In this document: positions 26,911-35,445 of the stretch, one piece after another
Layout of the letters: each line of letters begins with the position of its first letter
Position numbering within the stretch: the stretch's first letter is position 1
Assembly: GCA_014204435.1 (NCBI GenBank)
Contig: JACHLF010000001.1
Coordinates: forward strand, 124,001-188,000
Direction: 5' to 3'
DNA from: Mycobacteroides chelonae
GTDB taxonomy: Bacteria > Actinomycetota > Actinomycetes > Mycobacteriales > Mycobacteriaceae
DNA length: 64,000 nt
Made by a program: the position numbers and the translations under genes
Notes under the pieces: model-generated
Databases searched by the model: none
What the model was told of the DNA's origin: nothing
What the model saw: only the letters and a program-made list of their open reading frames with translations

Positions 26911-27363
26911 ATGACCACGCCGCCGCAGCCACCGCCCGGGGATGAGTCACCGCCGCAGTACCCCTTCAGTCCTTATCCCCATGGTCCACAGGGATATTCA
27001 CCGACGGGCCATCCCCAGCACACGCCAGGGTACTACCCGTATGCCCCGCCGCCGCGGCGATCGGGCGGCGGGGCGATGGTCGGGATGACGTTCGTGGGCA
27101 TCTTCGTGTTCTGGGTGACGACATTCGGGATGTTTCTGACGCTGGAGAGCGCGATGAGCACTGGATTCACGGCAGATACCCGGGCCACCGTGCTGGCCAT
27201 CGTGATGTCTGTCGTCGGGCTGGCAGGTGGTCTGGTACTGACCATTTGGGGCCGAGACTGGACTCGGGGGCTGGGAATCGGTCTCATGATCGGGTGGGCG
27301 ACGGTGGCGATCTTGACGGGGTTGGTGGTGGGCTGCCTTTCGATGCTGGAAGGATTGGAGTAG
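26911..27363 (+). CDS. Small membrane protein B, paralogue of A, with proline-rich N-terminus
   Basis: A 150-residue protein. The first 55 residues are rich in proline, tyrosine and glycine, followed by a basic patch (RRSGGG) and three hydrophobic segments. The stretch RGLGIGLMIGWATVAILTGL matches protein A, showing a tandem duplication. ATG 26911 lies one base after the stop of A; an upstream start at 26857 would overlap A heavily. Function unknown. Confidence 0.78.
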   Translation: MTTPPQPPPGDESPPQYPFSPYPHGPQGYSPTGHPQHTPGYYPYAPPPRRSGGGAMVGMTFVGIFVFWVTTFGMFLTLESAMSTGFTADTRATVLAIVMSVVGLAGGLVLTIWGRDWTRGLGIGLMIGWATVAILTGLVVGCLSMLEGLE

Positions 27364-27365
27364 AC

Positions 27366-28928
27366 GTGGCGGGTATGGGGCTGCGCGGGGACCGGATCAT
27401 GCGATACGTCAACGCGTTCTGTCCGCTATGCCACGAGGAGGGGCCCGAGACCCCGCTGGCCGGGGTGCGCCGGCTCTCGGGCTGGCTCGCGCATCGTGAC
27501 GACAAGGTGTGGCTGGAACGGGCCTGCCGCATACATGGACTGGTGCGCACCCTGTACGACGAGGATGCCGAGATACTCGAGTATCTCGAGGAGTGGACGG
27601 CCCCCACTAAGACCCATACCCCAGATGTTTCGGGCAATTTCGATCCCATCCCGGTGGCCTATCTGCGCGGGCTTCCCGAGATGCAAACCCAGCACACATG
27701 CATTCTGCTCGCCGATATCACCGAAGCGTGCAATCTGCGCTGCCCGACCTGCTTCGCCGAGTCTTCACCGGATCTGCGCGGGGTGGTGCCGGTACAAGCC
27801 GTACTCGCCAATGTCGATCAGCGTCTGGCTCGCGAGAACGGCCGGCTGGATGTGCTGATGCTCAGTGGCGGCGAACCGACCGTTCACCCAGAGCTTGGCC
27901 TGCTGCTCGATCAGTTGATAACCCGGCCGATCACCCGAATTCTTATCAACACCAATGGGGTACTTCTCGCGCGCGACGATGCGCTGCTGGAGCTGCTGGC
28001 TCGTCACGGTGAGCGCGTGGAGGTCTACCTTCAGTACGACGGTCCGTCCGCGGATGCCTCGCGGCATCACCGCGGCGGCGATCTGAAGAGAATCAAAGCC
28101 GCAGCTGTGCAACGCCTTTCCAATAGTGAGATCTTCACGACCCTGGTCATGACCGCGGCGTTGGACGTCAACGACGCGGATATCGGTGCGGTCATCAAGC
28201 TCGCCCTGGATACTCCCTACGTGGGCGGTGTGTCGATCCAGCCACAGTTCGGATCTGGCCGGGCGGGTGCGATCGACCCGATGCGGAGGCTGACTCACAC
28301 CGGTGTGCTCAAACGTCTTGGCCCGCAGACCGATGGCGTCGTCACCTGGCGGGACTTGACGGCCCTTCCGTGTTCGCATCCACACTGCTGCTCGGTGGGC
28401 TACATGTTGCGCGATGATGCGGGAGTGTGGCGGTCGCTCACCGCTCTGATCGGACACGATCGTCTCAAGGAGAACCTTGGGTTGGTATCGAATCGCATAG
28501 CCGATCAGGAGGTTCCACAGCAGCTGCGCATGGCGGTCAAGGAGTCGTTGCTCGGTCTGCTCTCCGAACAATCTTCGCTGTCGCATCCGACGATCGGCGA
28601 TGTGTGGAAGACCATCTGCGATAGTTGCGATTTGGGAATCTCGACATTGATGACGCTCGCCGCCTCCGCGCTGCCGGGACGTCGCGCCAAGCTGCGCCGC
28701 ATGTTGGGAGAGCGGATAGTGCGGATCACCGTCAAGCCGTTCATGGACATGTCGACGATGATCGAGGAGCGGCTGACGCAGTGCTGTGTGCACGTGGGAA
28801 CGCGCGCCGATCAGGACCAGTGCGCACCGTTTTGCGCGGTACAGGCGTGGCCCGCGTTGTCGCGGCAGCGGCTATCGATGTCGGCAGCTGCCTCCGTGCC
28901 GGAATTGCTGCTGTTGCCGATCCAATAG
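27366..28928 (+). CDS. Cysteine-rich radical SAM enzyme (MJ0619/tetraether-synthase-like)
   Basis: A 520-residue radical SAM protein. The 4Fe-4S site CNLRCPTC uses Cys122, Cys126 and Cys129. Further cysteines form groups: Cys19 and Cys22 (FCPLCHEEGP), Cys336/Cys341/Cys342 (LPCSHPHCCSVGY), Cys418 and Cys421 (ICDSCDLG), and Cys473/474 with Cys486/490 (CCVHVG, CAPFC). SAM contacts are in MLSGGEPTVHP and LINTNGVLL. This layout is like MJ0619 and archaeal tetraether synthase, which act on unreactive C-H bonds; that link is by pattern only. GTG 27366 with GGAG upstream is the start, two bases after the previous stop. It is the last gene of the Lgt-like operon. Confidence 0.85.
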   Translation: MAGMGLRGDRIMRYVNAFCPLCHEEGPETPLAGVRRLSGWLAHRDDKVWLERACRIHGLVRTLYDEDAEILEYLEEWTAPTKTHTPDVSGNFDPIPVAYLRGLPEMQTQHTCILLADITEACNLRCPTCFAESSPDLRGVVPVQAVLANVDQRLARENGRLDVLMLSGGEPTVHPELGLLLDQLITRPITRILINTNGVLLARDDALLELLARHGERVEVYLQYDGPSADASRHHRGGDLKRIKAAAVQRLSNSEIFTTLVMTAALDVNDADIGAVIKLALDTPYVGGVSIQPQFGSGRAGAIDPMRRLTHTGVLKRLGPQTDGVVTWRDLTALPCSHPHCCSVGYMLRDDAGVWRSLTALIGHDRLKENLGLVSNRIADQEVPQQLRMAVKESLLGLLSEQSSLSHPTIGDVWKTICDSCDLGISTLMTLAASALPGRRAKLRRMLGERIVRITVKPFMDMSTMIEERLTQCCVHVGTRADQDQCAPFCAVQAWPALSRQRLSMSAAASVPELLLLPIQ

Positions 28929-28934
28929 ATAAGT

Positions 28935-29885
28935 GCACCAAAGCTGACCGTCGCACCGAGTCAGCAGACACCAGCCCAGCCGTGCGTCGAGTACGCCCAG
29001 GTGGACGCGATGGCGCCCGCCGCACTGCCGATGGAAAAAACGTTATGTCGGCGGCGGTGAGACGTCCGTGGAGGTCGGCGTTCAGGCGGTGGATGAGGCT
29101 CTGGTTGGCCACGTGCGTTGACTGCAGTCCGAAGTCGATGATCACGACTGCGATGGCGAGCCCGATAAGGGACCAGCGCAGGGTGGCCGCCAATACCCGC
29201 GCCGCCGACATCAGCCACAGACCGATTCCGGTGATCCGGTTGGCCAGGCCGTTGTCGCACCACGATCCGGCCCTGAACGCCCCGAGTGCGCCGGCAGCCC
29301 CGGACAGGCCGAACAGTCCGACTTCCTTCTTCCTTGTGCGACAGGTGATATGGGGCAGCGGTGAGCGGGAGCACCATTGGTATCGGCAAGACCGTGATAG
29401 CGGCGAAGATCAGCATCGCGATGACGGACCGTGAGTGCAGTACCGGTTCATCGCGTACGAGCCGGAGCATTGAGGCCAGTAGTCGATCGTAGTGCAGCCC
29501 GGTGTGTGAGCGCGTGGCACGCGGCAGGACGGGCATCAGGATCCCGGCTGTTGCCGCCGCGGCGGCTGCTATCAGATGCACCGCTCGCCAACCGAGCAGA
29601 TCGGACAGCGCACCGAATGCTTTGCACTACAGGAGGATTCCGTAGATTATCGCACCGGTCACCACGCCGACGGCCCATCACTGCCGCGCAGGCGCCGCGT
29701 GCACCGCGGTATAGGTGACCATCACCTGGGTAACCACGGCCAGGCCCGCCGAGCGCGGTGATGCTCGTCAGGAGTTTGTCGATGGTGGGACGTGCCGGTC
29801 ACGCGGAATCCAGCTGCACGCTGGCCAGGCCGCTGGGCGAGTACGGCGTCTAGTTCTGTTCCAGCCAGAATCCTCGGGCTCGTCT
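28935..29885 (-). pseudogene. MFS drug/metabolite transporter, broken by stops and frameshifts
   Basis: Minus-strand pieces read as one major facilitator protein of the DHA1 type. From about 29725 a GLAVVTQVMVTYTAVHAAPA piece meets a TGA. Then WAVGVVTGAIIYGILL meets a TAG, and CKAFGALSDLLGWRAVHLIA runs on to VLPLTAAPYHLSHKE. A frameshift near 29330 leads to EVGLFGLSGAAGALGAF; the frame with RVLAATLRWSLIGLAIAVVI and DFGLQSTHVANQSLIHRLN follows. One more frameshift near 29035 leads to FSIGSAAGAIAS and the end near 28960. At least two stops and two frame changes make it dead. No intact gene is seen in 28929-29944. Confidence 0.82.
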
Positions 29886-29944
29886 TCCGCAATCCTGGGC
29901 GCCGGTCGTCTACCGTGCGAGGGTCGCCCAACGAAGGAGTACCC

Positions 29945-30388
29945 ATGCGGATCGGATCCCTGGCGCTTGTGATGTGGGTTGGACTGCTACTGGCGCCGGC
30001 CGCGGCGGCCGACCCGGTCGCGACGCCGGTGGACCCCTCCTCCCCGGACGGTGCCCTCCTCGTGGCGCCAGCGCTCGCGGATGCGACCGCTCAGCTCGGC
30101 AAGCTGGTCCGCTTGGATGTGCGCAGCCTCAAGGCGGCCGATGGCTGGGCATTTCTCTGGTCGGCCATGAAGGAGCCCGGCGGTGAACCTATCGACTACG
30201 CCGGAACTCCCTTTGCCGAAGCCTCGGCCAACGGAGTCTTATCGAAGAAATACGTAGCCCTACTGCACCAGGATGAGCAGGGCTGGGCCCTCGTCGATAA
30301 GCGTCTGGGCCCGAGTGATGTCGCGTGGGCAGGCTGGAGTGCTCAGTACGGCGCCCCCGCGGCGATCTTCGACATCCCGGTCTACTAG
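29945..30388 (+). CDS. Small secreted protein, unknown function
   Basis: A 147-residue protein with a signal peptide ([20 protein letters not shown], cut after AAA-DP). The mature domain is about 125 residues, with several tryptophans ([16 protein letters not shown] and [20 protein letters not shown]) and no cysteines. AAGGAG with good spacing precedes ATG 29945. I do not recognise the family. It lies just upstream of the L,D-transpeptidase gene on the same strand. Confidence 0.8.
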   Translation: MRIGSLALVMWVGLLLAPAAAADPVATPVDPSSPDGALLVAPALADATAQLGKLVRLDVRSLKAADGWAFLWSAMKEPGGEPIDYAGTPFAEASANGVLSKKYVALLHQDEQGWALVDKRLGPSDVAWAGWSAQYGAPAAIFDIPVY

Positions 30389-30486
30389 CCGATCGCAGGG
30401 CAAAACCGCACGTCCGGCCCGATCCAGGGTGCGATCCTGTTCGGACTGGGCGAAGCTGTCCGCAGCGGGCCGTATCGTGGGGTGTC

Positions 30487-31845
30487 GTGAAGTTCCCCAG
30501 ACCAGGTCTCGGTGATGCGCTGACGCGGCGACGCGCGCTCACGATATTGGGTCTGACAGTGCCCGCCGTTGCTGCGGCCTGCACGGCCGTGGGCTCGAAT
30601 GAGCCCGAAGAGGCTCCATCGCCGGGGGCCTCGCTCACGTACTTGCCCGACGACAAGGCCAAGGGCGTCAACCCGACAGCACCGGTCAGCGTGACCGTGG
30701 CCAACGGGTGGTTCCAGGACGTGAAGCTGGTCAATGCCGACGGCAAGGTCGTCGCCGGAGCCCTCAGTCGTGATCAGACGAGATTCCGCACCACCGAGCC
30801 GTTAGGGTTCGATGTGACCTACACCTGGAAGGGTTCGGCGGTCGGCCTGGACGGTAAGGCCGTCGCGGTGTCCGGTGCATTCACCACGTTGGTGCCGACG
30901 GCGAAGGTCAGCGGCCAGTTCCAACTCGCCGATGGGCAGACGGTGGGTATCGCGGCTCCGGTCATCATCCAGTTCGACGCGCATATCGCCGATAAGGCCG
31001 CGGTGGAGCGGTCGTTGAGCATCACGTGCGATCCGCCCACCGACGGTGGCTGGGCATGGCTGCCCGACGAGCCGCAGGGTTCCCGGGTGCATTGGCGTTC
31101 GCGCGAGTACTTCACGGCAGGCACGAAAGTCGATGTGAAGGCCAACCTCTATGGCATTCCCTTCGGGGATGGGGCCTTCGGCAATGAGGACATGTCCCTG
31201 GACTTCACCGTGGGTCGCAGGCAGATTGTCTATGCCGATGCGCAGAGCCACCGGATTCGGGTGACCACCGATGAGGGCACTATCTTGGATCTGCCGTGCA
31301 GTTATGGCGAGGGCGACCTGCCGCGCAACGTGACCCGCAGCGGGATTCACGTGGTGACCGAGAAGTATGAGGATTTCTGGATGTCCAACCCGGCGGCCGG
31401 GTACTCTAACATCCACGAGCGGTTCGCGGTCCGGATCTCGAACAACGGCGAATTCATCCACGCCAATCCGAACACCATTGGGCAGCAAGGAAATACCAAC
31501 GTCACCAATGGATGCATCAACTTGTCGCTGGGTGATGCCGAGTCCTACTTCCGTACCGCTATCTACGGCGATCCCGTCGAGGTGACCGGCACCTCGATCG
31601 AGTTGTCGTATGCCGACGGCGATCTGTGGGACTGGGTGGTGGACTGGCCGACCTGGCAGTCGATGTCCGCACTTCCGCCGAATCCGAAGGAACGGACCGT
31701 CACGTCGACGACATCGTCGATCCCGACGACGGTTCCGCTGACCCCATCGGGGGCGCCGACACTCTCGGGGACGCCGACATCAGCCCCGTCGACCAGCGTG
31801 AGCGTGCCTTCGGCCTGGGCTACCCCGACCACCACGCGTCGATAG
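30487..31845 (+). CDS. lprQ: L,D-transpeptidase lipoprotein (LprQ/LdtMt5-like)
   Basis: A 452-residue enzyme that makes 3-3 cross-links in peptidoglycan outside the membrane. The N-terminus has twin-arginine-like [10 protein letters not shown] and a lipobox ending at Cys32 (VPAVAAAC). Ig-like domains follow, then the YkuD domain with the catalytic cysteine Cys343 in VTNGCINLS. The usual SHGC pattern is replaced by NGC, as in LdtMt5. A Ser/Thr/Pro-rich tail of about 50 residues ends the chain. Start GTG 30487. It follows the order of Rv0483 after murB, but with the inserted radical SAM block between. Confidence 0.92.
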   Translation: MKFPRPGLGDALTRRRALTILGLTVPAVAAACTAVGSNEPEEAPSPGASLTYLPDDKAKGVNPTAPVSVTVANGWFQDVKLVNADGKVVAGALSRDQTRFRTTEPLGFDVTYTWKGSAVGLDGKAVAVSGAFTTLVPTAKVSGQFQLADGQTVGIAAPVIIQFDAHIADKAAVERSLSITCDPPTDGGWAWLPDEPQGSRVHWRSREYFTAGTKVDVKANLYGIPFGDGAFGNEDMSLDFTVGRRQIVYADAQSHRIRVTTDEGTILDLPCSYGEGDLPRNVTRSGIHVVTEKYEDFWMSNPAAGYSNIHERFAVRISNNGEFIHANPNTIGQQGNTNVTNGCINLSLGDAESYFRTAIYGDPVEVTGTSIELSYADGDLWDWVVDWPTWQSMSALPPNPKERTVTSTTSSIPTTVPLTPSGAPTLSGTPTSAPSTSVSVPSAWATPTTTRR

Positions 31846-32204
31846 CTCGGAGCGTGGAAAACACATATCGCTCAACCAATGATGGCTGGTACCGTCACTT
31901 TCATGTCCGCTCAGTTCCATGACAAGCAGATTGCCGGGATGCGCATAGCGGCGCCGGCGGGAAGTTCTTATGAATATCTCGACCTTTCGGTTTGCGCTGC
32001 TAGGAATGGCATTCGACATTTCTAGAGCTCAGTGCGCTCAAAATCGCTGAAATGCAACATGTTAACCAATTAAATGGGGTTTACATCGGCCCGATGTCGA
32101 TGCACCATTGTTTGTGAGATGGCCGCATGTTCCGTGCTGATCACATCTAGATTGTTAAAAACATTGTCCTGCAAGTTGTTTGAAAACTCACGGTGATGGC
32201 ATAT
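31846..32204. other. Low-GC intergenic stretch before the tRNA array
   Basis: These 359 bases are richer in A and T than the flanks and hold no convincing gene. A 40-codon frame at 31903-32025 (MSAQFHDKQIAGM at its start) has no ribosome site and no recognisable family. The base composition and the phage-like tRNAs that follow suggest imported DNA. Confidence 0.5.
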
Positions 32205-32277
32205 GCCCCTCTGGCCCAACTGGTAGAGGCATCCCGTTCAGGGCGGAAGGGTCCTGATTCGAATCCAGGGAGGGGGA
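32205..32277 (+). tRNA. tRNA-like gene, anticodon CAG (Leu?), degenerate
   Basis: Acceptor halves GCCCCTC and GAGGGGG pair at six of seven places. A D-arm with AACTGGTA, an anticodon loop TTCAGGG and a T-loop TTCGAAT are present. The loop reads anticodon CAG, but the long variable arm expected of a leucine tRNA is missing. Mispairs occur in the T and anticodon stems. CCA is not encoded. It may be a phage-type tRNA or a decaying one. Confidence 0.55.
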
Positions 32278-32335
32278 CGGCGCCGATGGATGAGGGGAGC
32301 CCTCAACGGCACCGTAGTAGTAATGCGAAAACCGA

Positions 32336-32412
32336 TGCGCGGTAGGACAGTCCGGTAGTCCAGCGGGCTCATAACCCGAAAGTCGCAGGTTCACATCCTG
32401 CCCGCGCGACCA
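32336..32412 (+). tRNA. tRNA with anticodon CAT (Met or Ile2)
   Basis: TGCGCGG pairs with CCGCGCG (first pair T-G), the D stem GGAC/GTCC is perfect, the anticodon loop is CTCATAA, and the T arm GCAGG-TTCACAT-CCTGC is perfect. CCA is encoded at 32410-32412. This is the best-formed tRNA of the array. CAT could serve methionine, or isoleucine if modified. Confidence 0.82.
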
Positions 32413-32452
32413 CAGCCGAAGACCGCTCGACGCAGAAAGGAGGTATGAGGCC

Positions 32453-32840
32453 ATGGGGACTCTGATGCCCAACCAAACTGTGCAGTTTTGCAACGCCGAC
32501 TACCGCGTACTTCACCAGATCTCCTGGCGGCACGCGGTCAAGCTGATCCTCAAGGGGTTTGTGTACGTCATCGACACCCACCAACCGGCAGTGCATGTGC
32601 GCAGTGCATCACTTGTCAACGAGTTGCCTGTCTCGATCGCACTGCGCGAGTACGTGTACAGCCCGTACACCTCGCGAAATCGCGTCACCCGTGCGGGCGT
32701 GCCGGGATCGCAACGGGTTCAAGGGAGACCAGACCCTGCACGAGGCAGGAATGACCCTTATGCGTGAGCCTTTCGAGCCTAGGGAACCCGACAGGTTCGC
32801 CTATGCGGATGCCGTGCATGCGCTTTCCCCGGTCGGTTAA
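32453..32840 (+). pseudogene. HNH endonuclease gene with the HNH core lost
   Basis: A strong AAAGGAGG site precedes ATG 32453. The frame reads the N-terminal part of phage-type HNH nucleases (CNADYRVLHQISWRHAVKLI, then GFVYVIDTHQPAVHVRSASL and the YVYSPYTSRNRVTRAGV turn). After that the family should show the zinc-binding CxxC and HNH motif. Instead the original frame goes to unrelated sequence and stops at 32767. The shifted frame continues as RDRNGFKGDQTLHEAGMTLM and EPFEPREPDRFAYADAV, which looks like the family C-terminus. The nuclease core has thus been deleted. It ends inside the tRNA-Asn gene. Confidence 0.75.
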
Positions 32841-32898
32841 CCCGGTAAACCAGCGGATTGTTCATCCGTCACTGCAGGTTTGAATCCTGGCGGGGAAG
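32825..32898 (+). tRNA. tRNA-Asn (anticodon GTT)
   Basis: TTCCCCG and CGGGGAA form a perfect acceptor stem. The D stem GGTT/AACC pairs, the anticodon arm GCGGA-TTGTTCA-TCCGT gives GTT, and the T arm GCAGG-TTTGAAT-CCTGG pairs at four of five. No CCA is encoded. Confidence 0.75.
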
Positions 32899-32921
32899 CG
32901 GAAGACCGCCGACTCGGCCAT

Positions 32922-32994
32922 GGCGACCGTGGTGTAGTGGAAACACGGCGGTCTATGACTCCGCGGTCAAGGTTCAACTGCCTTCGGTCGACCC
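32922..32994 (+). tRNA. tRNA-like gene, apparent anticodon ATG, degenerate
   Basis: CGACCG and CGGTCG pair as acceptor arms. GCGG/CCGC enclose a loop CTATGAC, whose middle reads ATG (His if real, but an unmodified A at that place is unusual). The T stem is only AAGG/CCTT with an eight-base loop. This is a poor tRNA and probably a decayed copy. Confidence 0.45.
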
Positions 32995-32997
32995 AAA

Positions 32998-33070
32998 GCC
33001 CTTGTAGCGCAACGGATAGCGTGCCGGTTTCCGGAATCGGAGGTTGCGGGTTCGAATCCTGGCGGGGCTC
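32998..33070 (+). tRNA. tRNA-Arg (anticodon CCG), weak acceptor stem
   Basis: The anticodon arm CCGGT-TTCCGGA-ATCGG is well paired and gives CCG. GCGC-AACGGATA-GCGT is a good D arm and TTCGAAT the T loop. The acceptor stem has two mismatches next to the body and the T stem one. It ends at the stop codon of the convergent SDR gene. Confidence 0.65.
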
Positions 33071-33818
33071 AATCCCGCGTCGCCCGGCGGGTGGACGATG
33101 CCTGATCCCGCGGTTTGACGACGATCTGGTCCAGGTTGACGTGGGCGGGCCGCGAGGCGACGAACGCGATGATCTCGGCGACGTCCTCGGCGATCAGCGG
33201 TGTGATGCCGCGGTACACGGCATCCGCGCGATCTTGGTCGCCGTCAAAACGAACCACCGAGAACTCGGTCTCTACCGCACCGGGCGCGACCTCGGTGAGC
33301 CGCACGGGCTTACCGAGGAGCTCACCGCGCAGGGTGCGGTGCAATGCCGCCTGGGCGTGCTTGGCGGAGGTGTATCCGCTGCCGCCGTCGTACACGTCGA
33401 GGGCGGCGATGGAGGTGACGGTGACGATGAGCCCGTCGCCCGAAGCGATCAGCTTGGGCAGTAGTGCGCGGGTCACCTGCAGGGTGCCCACCACATTGGT
33501 CTCCCACATCCAGCGCCAGTGCTCCAGATCCGCCTCCACCACCGGCTCCAGGCCCCAGGCCCCGCCGGCGTTGTTGATCAGCACATCCACCCGATCCAGG
33601 CTCAGCGCAAGGGCCGCGACCGAATCGGTGTCGGTGACATCGAGCACAACCGGGGTGCCCCCGACTTCGTCGGCCAGGGCCCTGACGCGGTCTTCGCGCC
33701 GTGCCGCAACCACCACATGAAACCCTAGGGTTGCAAGGGATTTAGCGGTGGCTGCACCGATTCCAGAGCTGGCGCCGGTAACAACCGCGACTCGGCCGTC
33801 GAACGAGGGATTGGTCAT
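33069..33818 (-). CDS. Short-chain dehydrogenase/reductase (Rv0484c-like)
   Basis: A 249-residue classical SDR. The cofactor motif is TGASSGIG near residue 15, NNAG is in LINNAGGAWG, and the catalytic Ser and Tyr-x-x-x-Lys are in VTSIAALD and GYTSAKHAQA. The arginines after the second strand (AARRED) suggest NADPH. ATG 33818 is chosen; GTG 33827 would add three residues. It lies divergent to the ROK regulator, as Rv0484c does to Rv0485. Substrate unknown. Confidence 0.88.
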   Translation of the reverse strand: MTNPSFDGRVAVVTGASSGIGAATAKSLATLGFHVVVAARREDRVRALADEVGGTPVVLDVTDTDSVAALALSLDRVDVLINNAGGAWGLEPVVEADLEHWRWMWETNVVGTLQVTRALLPKLIASGDGLIVTVTSIAALDVYDGGSGYTSAKHAQAALHRTLRGELLGKPVRLTEVAPGAVETEFSVVRFDGDQDRADAVYRGITPLIAEDVAEIIAFVASRPAHVNLDQIVVKPRDQASSTRRATRD

Positions 33819-34107
33819 GGTCGCCACTGTAGTCAGAACCGGTGCTAGGACATTGGCTCGTAGGGATGCTAATTTTCGCTTGTGTCCAATAAGCGTGCCG
33901 CCGAACCCCGGGTCACTTTCGTGATCGCGGGTATTGGTTCTCGGCTACCGCTGGCTCGCGAGCTGTGTTGTCGCTGCGTCTGTCGCTGCGCCTAATTTCT
34001 GCACGTCTTCTTGACGCATCGGGCGTGGTATCGCCCCAGTTCGCAACACCAAAAGCCCTCGTTTCAGCCCTATTCTGAGGGTGTACCTCCGCCAAAGGAC
34101 CCATCTC

Positions 34108-35346
34108 ATGACTGCTCCGGTTCGCCGACCTGTTTCTCGCCACCAGATTCATCCCCCCGCCCTGTACATCGGCGATAGCGCCGCCTCTTCGGTGTTTCGC
34201 GCCGCACGTGTGCGCGGACCCGTGGCCCGCGATGCGATTGCCCAGGTCACAGGCCTTTCTATTGCCACCGTCAACCGACAGGTGACGGCCCTGCTGGACG
34301 CAGGACTGTTGCGTGAACGGGCCGATCTGGCCGTCTCGGGCGCCATCGGCCGCCCGCGAGTGCCGGTGGAGCTCAACCACGAGCCGTTCCTGACCCTGGG
34401 CATCCACATCGGTGCCCGCGCCACTAGCATCGTGGCGACCGACCTGTTCGGCCGCGCCCTCGATGTGGTGGAAACCTTCACGCCACATGGCCCGCAAGGG
34501 GCCGCACTGGCTTCGCTGGCAGGAAGCGCGCAGCGCTATCTGGACCGGTGGCATCGGCGTCGGCCCTTGTGGGTCGGGGTTGCCACCGGTGGTGTGGTCG
34601 ACGGCCCGGCCGGGACGGTCGATCACCCGCGTCTGGGTTGGACCGAGGCCCCGGTAGGGCGGGTCTTCGCCGACACTCTCGGCCTGCCGGTATCGGTGGC
34701 CTCGCACGTGGACGCAATGGCGGGAGCCGAGCTGCTGCTCGGTCTGCGCCGCTTCGCGGCTCGATCGCTGACGAGCCTGTACGTATATGCCCGTGAGACA
34801 GTCGGTTTCGCTCTGGCTATCGACGGACGAGTGCACAGCCCCTCCAGCGGCCCGGGAACCATTGCGGCGCTGCCGGTCTATTCCGAATTGCTCGGCGGCA
34901 CCGGCAAGTTGGAGACAACCGTCAGCGATGAAGCGGTGCTGGCCGCGGCGCGTAAGCTGCGCATCGTTCCCGCCGGGGACGGTGTCTCGGTGAGCGCGGT
35001 GTACAAGGCCGCGCGTGGTGGCAATGAGTCGGCGCGCCAACTGCTTTCCGAACGCGGTCGGGTGCTGGGCCAGTCGGTGGCGCTGCTGCGGGACATCCTC
35101 AACCCCGACGAGGTGATCGTCGGTGGTCAGGCCTTCACCGAGTACCCCGAGGTGATGAACGATGTGGAGACCGCGTTCCTGGACCGGTCGACCTTGTCCA
35201 AGCGCGATATCCGGGTGACGGCATTCGGCAACCGTGTGCAGGAGGCCGGTGCGGGTGTGGTCTCGCTGGGTGGGCTGTTTGCCGATCCCTTGGGTGCCAT
35301 GCGGCGGGCGTCCGCCCGGCGTAATGAGGCCTCGGCCCTGGCCTAG
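34108..35346 (+). CDS. ROK-family transcriptional regulator (Rv0485-like)
   Basis: A 412-residue protein with an N-terminal winged helix (ARDAIAQVTGLSIATVNRQV, TALLDAGLLRE) and a C-terminal ROK sugar-kinase-like domain (LGIHIGARATSIVATDLFG, GVATGGVVDG). In M. tuberculosis Rv0485 acts as a regulator (of pe13/ppe18). AAAGGA precedes ATG 34108. It stands between the divergent SDR and an SRPBCC gene. Confidence 0.9.
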   Translation: MTAPVRRPVSRHQIHPPALYIGDSAASSVFRAARVRGPVARDAIAQVTGLSIATVNRQVTALLDAGLLRERADLAVSGAIGRPRVPVELNHEPFLTLGIHIGARATSIVATDLFGRALDVVETFTPHGPQGAALASLAGSAQRYLDRWHRRRPLWVGVATGGVVDGPAGTVDHPRLGWTEAPVGRVFADTLGLPVSVASHVDAMAGAELLLGLRRFAARSLTSLYVYARETVGFALAIDGRVHSPSSGPGTIAALPVYSELLGGTGKLETTVSDEAVLAAARKLRIVPAGDGVSVSAVYKAARGGNESARQLLSERGRVLGQSVALLRDILNPDEVIVGGQAFTEYPEVMNDVETAFLDRSTLSKRDIRVTAFGNRVQEAGAGVVSLGGLFADPLGAMRRASARRNEASALA

Positions 35347-35445
35347 GGTTCCCGGTGCGCCGAGCGTGAATCCATGGAGGGGTTTCGCCGATTTTCTCGA
35401 GGTGGTTTCACACTCGGCGAACACGGAAGTGATAGGGATGTGCAT

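Noticed and set aside
31903-32025. Possible 40-residue small protein before the tRNA array
   Set aside because: No ribosome site, no family resemblance and no conserved neighbour; kept only as a note.
33828-34107. Repeated TGTCGCTGCG in the SDR/ROK divergent gap as an operator
   Set aside because: Two adjacent copies without symmetry in GC-rich DNA; too weak to call.
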